A stretch of DNA of 64,000 nucleotides from Siphonodentalium dalli. Lineage: Eukaryota; Mollusca; Scaphopoda; Gadilida; Siphonodentaliidae. The notes beneath the pieces were generated by a model. That model had not been told where the DNA came from, ran no database searches, and was given only the letters and a program-made list of their open reading frames with translations. This document shows positions 14,666-27,857 of this stretch, in pieces (positions within the stretch are counted from its first letter, which is position 1; the number at the start of each line of letters is the position of its first letter). Where the stretch lies: the NCBI GenBank assembly GCA_032622095.1, contig CP136061.1, positions 35,659,797 through 35,723,796 of the forward strand. The letters run 5' to 3'. The position numbers and the translations under genes were made by a program.

Positions 14666-15934
14666 TAGTGATGTACCGATTATCGGTATCGGCTATCGGA
14701 TCGGGCCGATATATGTGGTATCAGCAAGATATCGGTATCGGTAAAATTTAGTCTCCCGACCGATATCGTTAACCGATACATGTCGCGTCCTTTGTGAACG
14801 TTGTTACACCAATTCCGACTTTAATATTAAATAAATGACGGGAATTTCCAGAAAAAAATAGCGACTATTTTACACACTGGTCAGCCCTCCATCACATACA
14901 GTGATATACCATGATCATGATGACAACATCGACATGAGACTGTTGGTACACTCATGACCCAAATAAACATTTCCAAAGGTACCGTAGTTCGGTACGCTCA
15001 ATAATTAAAGTTAAAACATAAACTGAATCAGACTGATATACCGGTATCATTTAGTGATGTATTCATGGGGGTGTGGAATTAATTCTGCACCACGTGCGAC
15101 AGTAAGTTGTCACATTGATATGATCTTCCCAAGGCGGATGCCGGGCGGTAAGATCAAACGATTAATTGCAAGCATTTGATGTCATCGAGTAGGAATCACT
15201 AACAAGCCACGTGTTGACAGATGACACAGTAAACTAAAAATCAGAGTGTTTATAAATAGACGAGTCACACTTGACCAGTTTGCATTAAAGTCGCCGCAGT
15301 CGTGACTCGCTATTCCTCAATATATAGAAACATCACGTGTTAACAACAGTTAAGTGTGTGTGTTTAAAGTGCTTTTGATTCAAATTGATTGACATTCTGG
15401 TATACGATGACTGAAGATGGAGGAGGTGACTAACTTGTTTGATAGAACCATCCGAACCAATCAGAGTGCTCTATGGGCGGGATTTGTATCTGCTGTCATG
15501 GGCAGAGAAAATGTCAACAATTTATGCGGGACATTGTAGATGTTATTAAACGCAAGTTCAACTTCTGAAAAAGATTGAGTTTGGCAAATTGAAATTGAAA
15601 TTGCCGTCATTGACTCAAATGGATTACTAGTATGGACTGATTCCGTAAGGCACGGCAACGGAATCAAACAAATATTGAGGAAATCTTATGAATGCAACGA
15701 AATATTAAATTGTTTTGCCAGGGTTTTTGGGGAACGTAAACTAAACCTTTTTGCAACCAGGTTATCGCAATATCGGTTCTTTGCCGACAATATTTTGTAA
15801 TTTAAAAGACAAATTGATATGGAGTTTGGTTCACGTACAAGACTTATCGGTATCTGTATCGGATCGGCCGATAATTCTACTGAAAATATCGGCTAACGGC
15901 TTTTACTGATAACCCCCGTATCGTTACATCACTA
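14666..15934. mobile_element. hAT-like element, 8-bp duplication GTTGAGAC
   Basis: Ends TAGTGATGTACCGAT and ATCGTTACATCACTA; GTTGAGAC at 14658-14665 and 15935-15942. Subterminal tracts rich in ATCGGTATCGG. Inserted in the tandem GACGGA-type repeat. Confidence 0.85.
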
Positions 15935-15994
15935 GTTGAGACACCTACATACCAAGTTTCAATCGAATCAGATGATTATTACTGGAGTTATAAC

Positions 15995-16075
15995 TCCGGA
16001 CGGACGGATGGGAGGCACGGACGGACGGATGGGAGGCACGGACGGACGGACAGGACGCACAGACAGACAGACGGG
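15995..16075 (+). repeat. GACGGACGGATGGGAGGCAC short tandem repeat
   Basis: Simple repeat of GACGGACG and GGATGGGAGGC units within a longer dispersed repeat also seen at 3570-3650 and 5660-5690. Confidence 0.8.
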
Positions 16076-16291
16076 GCTGATTACAATAGTCCCCAAAAAA
16101 ATTTATTCGGGGGACAACAAGGCTCATATACTATCAACAAATTAAGTTGATATTTGTTTATGTTAAAATACTATGGCTAATCTGTAGGCGCCCATCTTCC
16201 ACCCGCCTGCAAACCGACCTTGCCAAGTATAGGTCGAGTTAAAAATAAAGTTTGGCATAATATTGACGATATAACTCTTTTGGTTCAACTA

Positions 16292-16534
<243 letters not shown>

Positions 16535-16615
16535 TTACGATGTGTAACACCAATCTTGACAATCTCAGACGTTCAAACCTCTTCAATAGCATCTAATAAC
16601 TTTAACCCTTTCAGT

Positions 16616-17045
16616 GCCAGGTCCGATTTTTGTATCAACCCATATACCCTGTGCCAATGCATTCTCTTATATATGCGAGTCGACCATAGGTCGTCTCGCA
16701 TATATAAGAGAATGCATTGGCCTAACAATTTTTCATCATTTGTTATTATTTTTTTGCAATTTTTTACAATTTTAATAATTTTTCTTATATTCTTTAATTA
16801 ACTCTTTCAGTGCCATACTTATTTTGTAGGTTTAGTGCCAGGGAATCTTACATTTTTCATGGGCATCAAAATTATTACTATGAATACTTGGTGATAGTTT
16901 TGAGTTATAACATGCCTCTAAGGTTTTATCCAGTTTGTTTTAAAATTCGCTATAGCATGCTTAAGCATACCCATTTTTATTTTTGGGACCGATTTTACAG
17001 ACTGTAAATTAGGGCCGATGAGATTGGCCCCTGGCACTGAAAGGG
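16616..17045. mobile_element. B-family piggyBac-like MITE (CCCTTTCAGTGCCAGG ends)
   Basis: TTAA at 16612-16615 and 17046-17049. Ends CCCTTTCAGTGCCAGG and CCTGGCACTGAAAGGG. Carries one hairpin core near 16650-16720 that is the same as in the A family, and a second left-end-like motif at about 16800, so it may be a composite. Confidence 0.78.
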
Positions 17046-17130
17046 TTAATACATCCAGCCACTGTCACAATATCACCAACAGTGTTAACCTCTTCTTCAC
17101 TTATTGCTCATTGACAAGTAATCCCTTTAG

Positions 17131-17576
17131 GAAAAGTTCAGATAATAAGTTCAACAGTGAACCAATTATCTAAACATTTCCCACCAATGAATAGGAATCC
17201 TTCTGCCTTGGTATTATCTTTTTGCCTGTATGTTGTCTGCTAATATTTCCTGAACATCCCTCATGATAAATAATAGATCATTCCAGTGTATACTTTTATA
17301 ACTGAATGGGAGGATCCATTTAGTATAGAATGGGTTAATTAACTTTAAATACATTAACCCTTACATTACTAAATACTCGTTAACGTTCCCTTAGAAAATG
17401 TTCAGATAATAAGTTCAACAAACGACTATAAATAAATAGGAATCCTTTTTATTTAATTTATCTGTCATCTGCTTATTTTTCCTGGAACCCCATCAAGATG
17501 AATAATAGACTATTCCATTGTATACTTTTATAACTGAGTGGGAGAATCCATTTAGTAAAGAATGGGTCATGGACTC
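17131..17576 (+). repeat. Direct duplication, about 265 bp apart
   Basis: GTTCAGATAATAAGTTCAAC and GTATACTTTTATAACTGA each occur twice in the same order (17135/17400 and 17289/17520), so a block was duplicated in tandem in intron 5. Confidence 0.7.
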
Positions 17577-17650
17577 AATCTATTTATCGTCACAACTCAA
17601 CTAGCTAGCACTTTCACCAGCCGATGTCTCCATAAAAATGAAGTGACCTA

Positions 17651-18533
<883 letters not shown>

Positions 18534-18814
18534 TTAACCCTTTACCCAACAAAACGGCCATATAAAGCTTCAACAGCCTAAAATATCTTCGGTCTGTCTC
18601 AATAGAACCATACAAATATGGATATCATTGGAATCGGCTCATTGACCACATTGTGATAGTTACAGTTATGCCCTGTGCCAATGCATTCTCTTATATATGC
18701 GAGTCGACCATAGGTCGCCTCGCATATATAAGAGAATGCATTGGCCTAAAAAAAATCTTTTTTTAACACTTCTTCTTACATTCTTTAACAATTTTATAAT
18801 TTTTAATGTGTTAA

Positions 18815-19406
18815 AGGGGTACTGTACGCCATTTTCAATAAATTCCCGGTGATAACAACGATCTAGTATCGATACTATATAGAAATATAAGTAATTTGAG
18901 TCGAAGATGTATTCTGTAAACGCTCAGGTTAATAGGCTATCTTAAAATTTAATAATTTAAAAGTTAATAATTTAATATAAATTGATTTTATGGCTCCAGC
19001 CATAAAATGGCGTCTCTTAAAATTGGAATTTCCGTGTACAAAACGTAATCAAATTATAATTGAGGGATACTGGATTAATAAAACAATTGCACACACGATC
19101 GTTTGAAACATTATGCTTATACGGGGAGAAAACCCAAGCCACTCATTGACTAGTGACCATACACTAACTTAAATGAGTATATGGGACTACTAAGCATATA
19201 ATATAATGTTTATTTGATTCATTTGGTTGAAAACTGTACAAAAATTACTCGACAACGACAATTTGTATTTTTGCATTCCGGTAAATTTGCCATCCGTAAC
19301 AATACTTCGTACTCAACAGACTTTCAAAAAATGGAAAAGTTGTTACCTTATTCTCCGACTCGGGGATTATAGAAACCAACAACAACATCTTGGGTACAGT
19401 ACCCCT
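18815..19406. mobile_element. TTAA-flanked element with AGGGGTACTGTAC termini
   Basis: A 592-bp element with 13-bp perfect inverted ends, TTAA at 18811-18814 and 19407-19410. Interior is AT-rich with no coding sequence. Ends differ from the CCCTTT families, so it is a separate TTAA-targeting group (piggyBac- or Kolobok-like; not decidable here). Confidence 0.72.
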
Positions 19407-19410
19407 TTAA

Positions 19411-19802
19411 CCCTTTACCCAACAAACCGGCCAAAACCGGCCAAATAAAGCTTCAACAGCCTAAAATATCTTCGGTCTGTCTCAATAGAACCATACACAT
19501 ATGGATATCATTGGAACCGGCTCCTTGACCACATTGTGATAGTTACAGTTATGCCCTGTGCCAATGCATTCTCTTATATATGCGAGTCGACCATAGGTCG
19601 CCTCGCATATATAAGAGAATGCATTGGCCTAAAAAAAATCTTTTTTTAACACTTTTTACCATTTTTTCTTACATTCTTTAACAATTTTATAATTTTTAAG
19701 GTGTTAAGCCAATGCATTCTCTTATATATGCGAGGCGACCTATGGTCGACTCGCATATATAAGAGAATGCATTGGCACAGGGCCCTTCTGTTGGGTAAAG
19801 GG
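19411..19802. mobile_element. A-family piggyBac-like MITE, inner copy
   Basis: Complete copy, CCCTTTACCCAACA to inverse, TTAA at 19407-19410 and 19803-19806. Two hairpin cores with an AT-rich spacer. It lies against the right end of the AGGGG element and is the youngest or equal-youngest layer of the nest. Confidence 0.82.
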
Positions 19803-20007
19803 TTAAGCCAATGCATTCTCTTATATATGCGAGGCGACCTATGGTCGACTCGCATATATAAGAGAATGCATTGGCACAGGGCCCTTCTGTTGTGTAAAGG
19901 GTTAATCATGCAAATAGACATGTTTTATAACAGCATTCTGGTACACATGGAGGAAACAGATGTTTGTTTACATTGTGATGACACTTGTTGGGGAATTCAA
20001 CTTTTAA

Positions 20008-20516
20008 CCCTTTACCCAACAACGGCCCTGTGCCAATGCATTCTCTTATATATGCGAGTCGACCATAGGTCGCCTCGCATATATAAGAGAATGCATTGGC
20101 CTAACAATTTTTTTTAAATAAATGTTTCTTACAATTTTTAGGACATAAAATAAAAAACATCCATTACCCTGCAGGGAGCCCCACACATATATAGAAGCAT
20201 ATAGAAGAGTGTCGTCTGCTCATGTTTGTCTGGGGCTCTGTATGGGTGAAATTATAAAATTGTTAAAGAATACAAGAAAGAATTATTAAAATTGTAAAAA
20301 ATTGTTAGGCCAATGCATTCTCTTATATATGCGAGGCGACCTATGGTCGACTCGCATATATAAGAGAATGCATTGGCACAGGGCATAACTGTAACTATCA
20401 CAATGTGGTCAAGGAGCCGGTTCCAATGATATCCATATTTGTATGGTTCTATTGAGACAGACCGAAGATATTTTAGGCTGTTGAAGCTTTATTTGGCCGG
20501 TTTGTTGGGTAAAGGG
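20008..20516. mobile_element. A-family piggyBac-like MITE with extra internal segment
   Basis: TTAA-flanked, same ends and hairpins. The spacer is longer than in other copies and includes a GAGCCCCACACATATA...GGGGCTC segment (about 20176-20240) that resembles the fragment at 28220-28300. Confidence 0.82.
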
Positions 20517-20752
20517 TTAACTAGACATATACATATATGGAAGTTGTGAACAACACTCGCTCATCGTCCAAGCTGCCAGGAAATTGTTTTATTTTTATGG
20601 GACTATTTTGGCAAATATGATACCGTGCTTGGTATTGTTGTGGATATTTATTGAAAATAAACTTTGGACAACAAAAACGACGTTTGGTGAAATTCCGTTG
20701 TTGTTGTAACTGGCTGATACAGGGACCATCGAATTGGATTGTGTATATTTAA

Positions 20753-21002
20753 CCTTTTCATGACCGGAGCTGCACTGGTGCACCATTCACTGAGCCAGTG
20801 TATTCTCTTATACATGTGAGTCTCCCATAGGGAGCCTTGCATATACAAGAGAATGCACTGGTTTACAATGCCAAGATGAATATTTGTTAGGCCAATGTAT
20901 TCTCTTATATATGTGAGGCTGACATGGGAGACTCTCATATATACGAGAAAGCATTGGGATATGGTTTTCGCAAAATTTCAGGAAGCTCAAGTCATGGAAG
21001 GG
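20753..21002. mobile_element. C-family TTAA MITE (CCTTTTCATGACCGG end)
   Basis: TTAA-flanked, ends CCTTTTCATGAC and GTCATGGAAGGG. Two diverged hairpins with the CATTCTCTTATATATG-type stem are present. Imperfect ends suggest an older copy. Confidence 0.72.
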
Positions 21003-21035
21003 TTAATATTGACAAAATAACTGATACTATAAATA

Positions 21036-21248
21036 CAGTAATGCCCTAATTAATCGACTGCTTAACCACAGCAGAATTATGGGTAACTTTTCAGGATTTA
21101 GTCGGAAATATGGCTTGTTGCCATTCATCGGAAAGCACTCGCCGAGAGCTTTCCGATGAATGGCAACAAGCCATATTTCCGACTAAATCCTGAAAAGTTA
21201 CCCATAATTCTGCTGTGGTTAAGGGGTCGATTACTTAGAGCATTACTG
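21036..21248. mobile_element. E-family TA-flanked foldback MITE, best-preserved copy
   Basis: Ends CAGTAATGCCC and AGCATTACTG with TA on each side; arms of about 95 bp pair around a short loop near 21135-21140. It sits just after a C-family TTAA element. Confidence 0.8.
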
Positions 21249-21629
21249 TATAAAATAAATGCATCATCACACATGACAAAACAAGCCCTGTATGGGTCTG
21301 AATAAACCTTGCAGGTCTGTTTTTTTTTTATTTCATGGATTCTAAGACGGGCAGCATGTAATAAACACAAAAAAATGACACGTGTGTTAACAGGTTTGTT
21401 GATATGGCACTTACATGTATGCCATCCCCGACGGATAGATCTTGAAGCGGAGCCTCTGTTGTATCCTTCAGTGCTGGCATAAGTACTGTATCAACAAACC
21501 CATTAACACACTCATGTCATTCTGTGTATTACTATTTATATTTTCATGTTCATATACAATTACCAGAACATTTAAAGTCACAGAATGCTCTTACAAAGAA
21601 TTAACTCTTTATCCTCAATTTTAATTCAT

Positions 21630-21740
21630 CACAGGGTAAGGCCAAAAAATATATATATATTTGTTTCCTATTACGGTGCCAAAAAATTCCAGGTAGGTAG
21701 GTAAGGTAACCGGAAACACACATGTTTTTTTTTTGGCCTA
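21630..21740. repeat. Small inverted repeat AAGGCCAAAAAA / TTTTTTGGCCTA
   Basis: Ends match the termini of the H-family elements at 22125 and 34373, so it may be a very short internally deleted relative. Confidence 0.45.
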
Positions 21741-22124
21741 AGTAGCATCTCAGATTATACAAGAGACAATTTCATAAGAAAGGGTTCAAGACAGCACATT
21801 ATTTATCAGCATCTGTGACCAAACTGCTGCCTGATTTGCCGAGGACATAATGTAAAGCCACAGAAAATTATGTCTGGTTCAGGTTACAAAGTCAGAAAAA
21901 ATAAAGGTCAGTAGGTAGGCTTAAAATTTTATTTTTTTTAAAGGGTTTCCACGCCTGAGCTATGTCAAGTGCACCATCTGAAGGAATCTATGCTATCTGA
22001 AGACCACACCGAGCATATTATATAACAATAAAAATGACAAAAAAGTTACTTTAATCATATTTTTAGAAAGGAAATTTTAGGAACAGTGTTCTCAGTAAGT
22101 ATAAAACATTATTGGAAATGATTA

Positions 22125-23259
22125 AGGCCAAAAAAGGGTTTTGATTCTCAGGCATAGCCTCATCGAAAAAAATTACCCTTGTTGGACCATTTTATTTCGA
22201 TTTTTGATTTCACCATAGTTCTAAATCAGTAACACAAAAAATCGAATAGGAACTATATACAATGGTGTATGTGTGGGTATTCAACAAAAGACCATAGGCA
22301 ACTATCAGGTATTTTGTCACCACAGATCCAAACCCCCCAAGTGTATTGGTCAAATGTGTTGAAATATTTTGTAACAGATCAGCAGGAAGTTAGATATTTG
22401 ACCTTTTCACAGTAAGTAAGTAACACTGCAAGATAGAGTTTCCCCCTTGCTACACTATTGCGATTGAAGGTACTCAAAAAGGAGCGCAATACGGTTTGAC
22501 AAGCGGTGTATATTGGCCATGATTATGATGGTTATTTGAAGTGTTATTTACTATCATCCATTGCAGTACATATACAGTCTCTAATTAGTCAGCGGAATAA
22601 GTGAATAAAGACTTTCTAAGATAGTTTGGAAGATCACTTTATCTTTTCGTTTCGACTGTATTTACATTCCATATTTTTATATTAATCGGATATGTAGTTC
22701 TGCATGTTGTTAAAAATGATAGTGCCGATGTTAAAATCATATCAATAAATATATCATTCTAGGTAATCCCTATATGATGTATGGGTACATTTAGTACAGT
22801 GACATAATTTGTCATTCGTTATATCAGATTAAATTAGTTTATATCCATTACAAAGTTCTCCCTGCATTTTTCTGGACCTGGGAAGGTATAATAACCTAAG
22901 ATTACTATGCGAGTCTATGGTAAGAAAAAAATATAAAATTAAAATAAAACCCTCGCTCCCTCATTGATTTAACCCTTTGAGTGCCAGGTCGATTTTTGTA
23001 TCAACCCATATACCCTGTGCCAATGCATTCTCTTATATATGCGAGTCGACCATAGGTCGCCTCGCATATATAAGAGAATGCATTGGCCTAACATTTTTGT
23101 GTTTTTTTTGTTGTTTTTTTTACAATTTTAATAATTTATTCTTATATTCTTTAACAGACTTATTTTGAAGGTTTAGGGCTGATGAGATCGGCCCCTGGCA
23201 CTCAAAGGGTTAAAACAAAAAATTGCCTGAGAATCTAATATCTTTTTTTTGTTTGGCCT
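22125..23259. mobile_element. H-family element (AGGCCAAAAA ends), interrupted by B-family MITE
   Basis: Begins AGGCCAAAAAAGGGTTTTGA and ends TTTTTTTGTTTGGCCT. Its contents match the element at 34373-35337 in the opposite orientation, for example AAGATCACTTTATCTTTTCG against its inverse near 34780, and CCCTCGCTCCCTCAT against 34422-34436. A B-family MITE (22973-23209) sits inside it. Confidence 0.72.
22973..23209. mobile_element. B-family piggyBac-like MITE nested in an H-family element
   Basis: 237-bp copy with CCCTTTGAGTGCCAGG and its inverse, TTAA at 22969-22972 and 23210-23213, single hairpin core. It lies within a larger H-family element. Confidence 0.82.
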
Positions 23260-23659
23260 AACTACCATAAAAAGTACATGACCTTAACTAGTGCAATGAT
23301 CGAGTGAGTATTTAATAGAGAGCAATACTGCTTCAAGACAGTTAACACAATGTTAGTTTGTGCTGGATATTTGTTAGCATCCATTTTGCAAGAACTAACA
23401 TAATCCTTTGGGCTGAGATGATGTCCAAAGCCAAATCCCCAGCTGACCAGCTGTCTCTGACATTGTGTCCTTTTGATTGCTCCCTGCATGAGTCAATGAC
23501 ATGCATATCAACACGTGTATTAATTGGGCTGGTTCTTCAAGGTAACAGTGCTTGCAAAAATGGATGCTCACAAATTTCTAGCACAAACTAACATTCGGTT
23601 AGGTGACTATAACTGGGAAACTTCAATCTGATCCTTGGGCTAGGCCTCCAATAGCAGTT

Positions 23660-23830
23660 GAGGCATAAGCAGAATGTGTGGGATAGCATCACTAAATTCA
23701 CCCTCTGGGCACCTCATTCTGCAAACGGCAAACATGCTATTTAAGGAATATCATAAACATTGAGCCTGAATAGTGGTGAAAGTGACAGAGATAATTAAAT
23801 TCACCCTCTGGGGACCTCATTCTGTATGTT
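23660..23830. repeat. D-family palindromic repeats, partial
   Basis: AAATTCACCCTCTGGG...CTCATTCTGC arms occur twice with incomplete partners. Confidence 0.6.
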
Positions 23831-24184
23831 GTCAGACAACTATTTCAAGGCTTGATCTAAAGGTTAGGTCACAACCAAGCCTGAGTTTCATGTGGGATAA
23901 CAATTCAACAATGAAGCTTTAGTATAGAAAGAGTTAAAACTAAAACCAAGGTTAAAAAAAAATGTTTTTAAATATTTTAATTGTTTTGGGCAAATTTCGG
24001 TTAAAAAGTTGTTAAACCAAATAATTATATTAGTTTTGCCTTAGCCTGGTAGTTAGTATTAATAATACCCTGGTGTCGCCTTACCCCGGTAATAAACAGT
24101 TGTTATTTATGATCTTATAAACCTTTAATGAGCTCAGACTCAGTACTTAGTGGAGTGAGAATACAACAAAGAGATAGCATCATC

Positions 24185-24780
24185 CAATCAATAATCCATT
24201 TAAATCTCACATCCTCTCAATGAATTGTTAAAATTCTCAAACTATATACGGTATCCATGTACATATAATGACAGTTATATACCATATACATAATGACAAT
24301 CAATAATCCATTTAAATATCACATCCTCTCAATGTATCGTTAAAATTCTCAAACTATATACGGTATACATAAAATGACAGCTATATACCCTATACATAAT
24401 GACAATCAATAATCCATTTAAATCTCACATCCTCTCAATGTATCGTTAAAATTCTCAAACTATATACGGTATACATATAATGACAGCTATATACCATATA
24501 CATAATGACAATCAATAATCCATTTAAATCTCACATCCTCTCAATGTATTGTTAAAATTCTCAAACTATATACGGTATACATGTACATATAATGACAGCT
24601 ATATACCCTATACATAATGACAATCAATAATCCATTTAAATCTCACATCCTCTCAATGTATCGTTAAAATTCTCAAGCTATATACCGTATACATATAATG
24701 ACAGCTATATACCATATACATAATGACAATCAATAATCCATTTAAATCTCACATCCTCTCAATGTATTGTTGGAAAGCTA
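24185..24780 (+). repeat. Minisatellite, 106/112-bp unit, about 6 copies
   Basis: CAATCAATAATCCATTTAAA recurs at 24185, 24297, 24403, 24509, 24621 and 24727. The 6-bp size difference comes from an extra ATGTAC in some units. Each contains a CTATATACGGTATACAT stretch, alternately ACGG or ACCC types. Confidence 0.92.
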
Positions 24781-24898
24781 TACAGTATACATATAATTAC
24801 AGCTTCATGTTCTAGCTGTGTTGGTGTTTTCAGGGACCAGCCAAAAGGTCTCAAAGTGTAGAAGTGGACTGTAATCCATGAGATGTCATAATGGTTCA

Positions 24899-25262
24899 AG
24901 TCAATTTACACCCCAACATCACCATTCTATGATCCAATAAGTATTATGCCGCCCCCCAACATCACCATTCTATGATCCAATAAGTATTATGCCCCCCCCC
25001 CCCAACATCACCATTCTATGATCCAATAAGTATTATGCCCCCCCCCCCAACATCACCATTCTATGATCCAATAAGTATTATACCCCCCCCCCCCATCATC
25101 ACCATTCTATGATCCAATAAGTATTATGCCCCCCCCCCCCAACATCACCATTCTATGATCCAATAAGTATTATGCCCCCCCCCCAACATCACCATTCTAT
25201 GATCCAATAAGTATTATGCCCCCCCCCCCAACATCACCATTCTATGATCCAATAAGTATTAT
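24899..25262 (+). repeat. Minisatellite, about 45-bp unit with poly-C anchor, 8 copies
   Basis: Unit: a C run of 5 to 12 bases, then AACATCACCATTCTATGATC and CAATAAGTATTATG. Almost all variation is in the C-run length, so the rest of the unit has been kept uniform. Confidence 0.92.
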
Positions 25263-25614
25263 ACATGTACAATACAATATCCCATTGATAAAATGATTAT
25301 TGTTGGCAAGGACACCATTATGATAATAAATATAAAATATAAAAATAGCTTGTTTCTCTACATAGTCATGTGCACTCTAATCTATACAGTGGGCTGTGCA
25401 TAGCTGGTCCCTGTGTGTACACCTGACACACGAGGTCACTCAAGGCTGGTCCCCTGGTGTACTCTTGACATATGAAATCGCCATCTAGGCTGGTCCCCGG
25501 GTGGACTCCTGACACACGAGGTCGCCCTCAAGGCTAGTCCCTGTGTGTACTCCTGACACAAGAGGCATTTTAAAGATATGTTCAGGCTCAGGCCAGAAAA
25601 TATGGTGCCGGACA

Positions 25615-25710
25615 TTTGTAGAATGAGGTCCCCAGAACATAAATTTAGTGACGCTACCCCGCAGAGGGAATGCATTACTAAATTCACCCTCTGAGGACCT
25701 CATTCTGCTT
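25615..25710. repeat. D-family palindromic repeat
   Basis: GTAGAATGAGGTCCCCAGA and the inverse around a CCCCGCAGAGGG centre. The preceding bases (about 25390-25570) hold three diverged repeats of a GGCTGGTCCC...TGACACACGAGGTC motif with a period near 55 bp. Confidence 0.65.
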
Positions 25711-25831
25711 AGGCCTCTTCTTCTCAGTAATGTATCTTTATTATCAAATTAACAAGTTGTAAAGTTTATTTAATAGAAATTCTTTAGAAGGACTGAAATA
25801 ACCGAAACAATATACCCTACCTTTTTTTTAA

Positions 25832-26213
25832 CCCTTTACCCAACAGAACGGCCCTGTGCCAATGCATTCTCTTATATATGCGAGTCGACCATAGGTCGCC
25901 TCGCATATATAAGAGAATGCATTGGCTTAACATATTAAAAATTATAAAATTGTTAAAGAATGTAAGAAATGTAATAAAAAATCGTAAAAAAAAGATTTTT
26001 TTTAGGCCGATGCATTCTCTTATATATGCGAGGCGACCTATGGTCGACTGGCATATATAAGAGAATGCATTGGCACAGGGCATAACTGTAACCATCACAA
26101 TGTGGTCAAGGAGCCGGTTCCAATGATATCCATATTTGTATGGTTCTATTGAGACAGACTGAAGATATTTTAGGCTGTTGAAGCTTTATTTGGCCGGTTT
26201 GTTGGGTAAGGGG
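25832..26213. mobile_element. A-family piggyBac-like MITE
   Basis: TTAA at 25828-25831 and 26214-26217; ends CCCTTTACCCAACA and TGTTGGGTAAGGGG (one change). Two hairpin cores. Confidence 0.82.
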
Positions 26214-26221
26214 TTAAAAGA

Positions 26222-26312
26222 AGGCATAATGAGGTCCCCAAAGGATGATTGGGTAATGCTAGCCTGCTGGGTGGGGTAGCATCATTAACCTTCTGGGAAA
26301 CTCATTCTGCAA
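26222..26312. repeat. D-family palindromic repeat, diverged
   Basis: ATAATGAGGTCCCCAAAGG and AACCTTCTGGGAAACTCATT arms; starts just after the A-family element at 25832. Confidence 0.55.
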
Positions 26313-26553
26313 ATGTCCAGTACCATTATTTTGAGGACTGACTCGTCAGCATCATAGCAAATTAGCAGGACCACTTAACCAGGGGTGGTTACAACAACAT
26401 CATGCAAAATCTAATTCAACAGTTGTTTTTTTTGTCTACCAACAAAAATGGTGAAAACCAAATATGACATATGCTAGGCCTACACATTCCAAAGTATATC
26501 ATTTTCTTATTTTACTGTACACTAAATCTGACCATTTATGGGACCATCACCTA

Positions 26554-27797
26554 CAGTGCTGGGCGGTATTTAAGCATAAAAATACCGCGGTAATCCTAAA
26601 ATAATACCGCGGTATACGGTATTACCGATTATTTAAACTAATCCCTTAAAACCCCCGTTTAGTAGCATTCGTTTGGTGCACAGATCGACTGTTTATGGAG
26701 GAAAATCTAATCGCTACAGATTACATAAAATAAGGAAATGTACGCTCCGTTTTATTAAATTATGGATTGCAATCAATGAATGTATCATTATCTGCAAGCA
26801 TGGATTCATGAGCTGATCTTAAATACAGGTAATAATTGCGATTTATGCAACTTAATGCAAGCGTCATTCAGCGAAGCCGGATACACCCAAGAGCTTTGAA
26901 ACAATCCCCCACTGACAGTGCCGACTTGCAGAGCACGTGCTGTGATGTTGATATTGGAATGTTCCGCCGGGTGTGAATAACTTAAGAATAAGTACAATGC
27001 TTTTATTAAATGCCGGGAAATAAAGTGTATTACTTCCAAAGTATTTAACTTCTAGAACTATTATTGACTTCCCGTTGAATTATTATAATCATACTTTTAA
27101 ATCCCGGTTTATGAATGTTATCAATTATTCCCACTCGATAACACCCTTGAAATAATGAGCTGCCCCATAAATTCGGTCGATAAAAAATAGCGCAGAATGA
27201 TGCAATCATACCTTGCAATATAATGTTGGGCTGGGTTTTGTCCCAGGTAGCGAAGGAATACATTTTGTTTGGAAATGACATGGGGGAAAGAAGTGACATG
27301 AGTGAAGATTGAACAGTTTTTTCCAACTAAAAGATAATGCAACATGGGATGAATACACATAAAGGGCGTTGCATAAACTTGCACACGCCAATCATTGAAA
27401 CGGACTAGTCATTTTAAAATTGTCGATGAGCACGTGCATGGGGTACACAACGTAAATCTTGAAATATATTCGCGCCAATTTCGCGGATGACTTGGTAAAC
27501 AGAATCCGCAACACTAGTAGCTACCTCAGCCCAATTTACAGCAACGCTGTCTCCTGACACAAACTCGCTACCTCTTAATTATGATTTCGATGAAATACGG
27601 TGTATAGAAACGAAGTAATTTCTTTGTATCCCGACAAAGGAAAACCACAATATACTCAGTAATGTGCCTGTATGACATGTAACCGCGATAATACCGTCTT
27701 CAAGGTTTACCGATTATGGAAAAGAATGACGGTAACGGTAACGGTATTGAAAATCTTACCGATTATAATCGGTATACCGAAATACCGCCCAGCACTA
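26554..27797. mobile_element. hAT-like element, 8-bp duplication ATCACCTA
   Basis: Ends CAGTGCTGGGCGGTATTT and AAATACCGCCCAGCACTA; ATCACCTA at 26546-26553 and 27798-27805. Inner ends are rich in ACCGCGGTA and CGGTAACGGTA. No transposase seen. Confidence 0.86.
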
Positions 27798-27857
27798 ATC
27801 ACCTATTATACTCAACAGAATATATGTAACAAATGAGTGAATTTGAACCATGAATGA

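Larger units (their letters stand above)
18538..19901. mobile_element. A-family piggyBac-like MITE carrying nested insertions
   Basis: Outer left part 18538-18810 and outer right part 19807-19901 form one A-family element flanked by TTAA (18534-18537, 19902-19905). At its internal TTAA (18811-18814) a second element with AGGGGTACTGTAC ends was inserted, and next to that a further A-family copy. The three layers share TTAA junctions. Confidence 0.8.

Noticed and set aside
19646-20117. Frames with SQCILLYMRGD and RIYKRMHW
   Set aside because: These are translations of the MITE hairpin stem and recur wherever the hairpin occurs.
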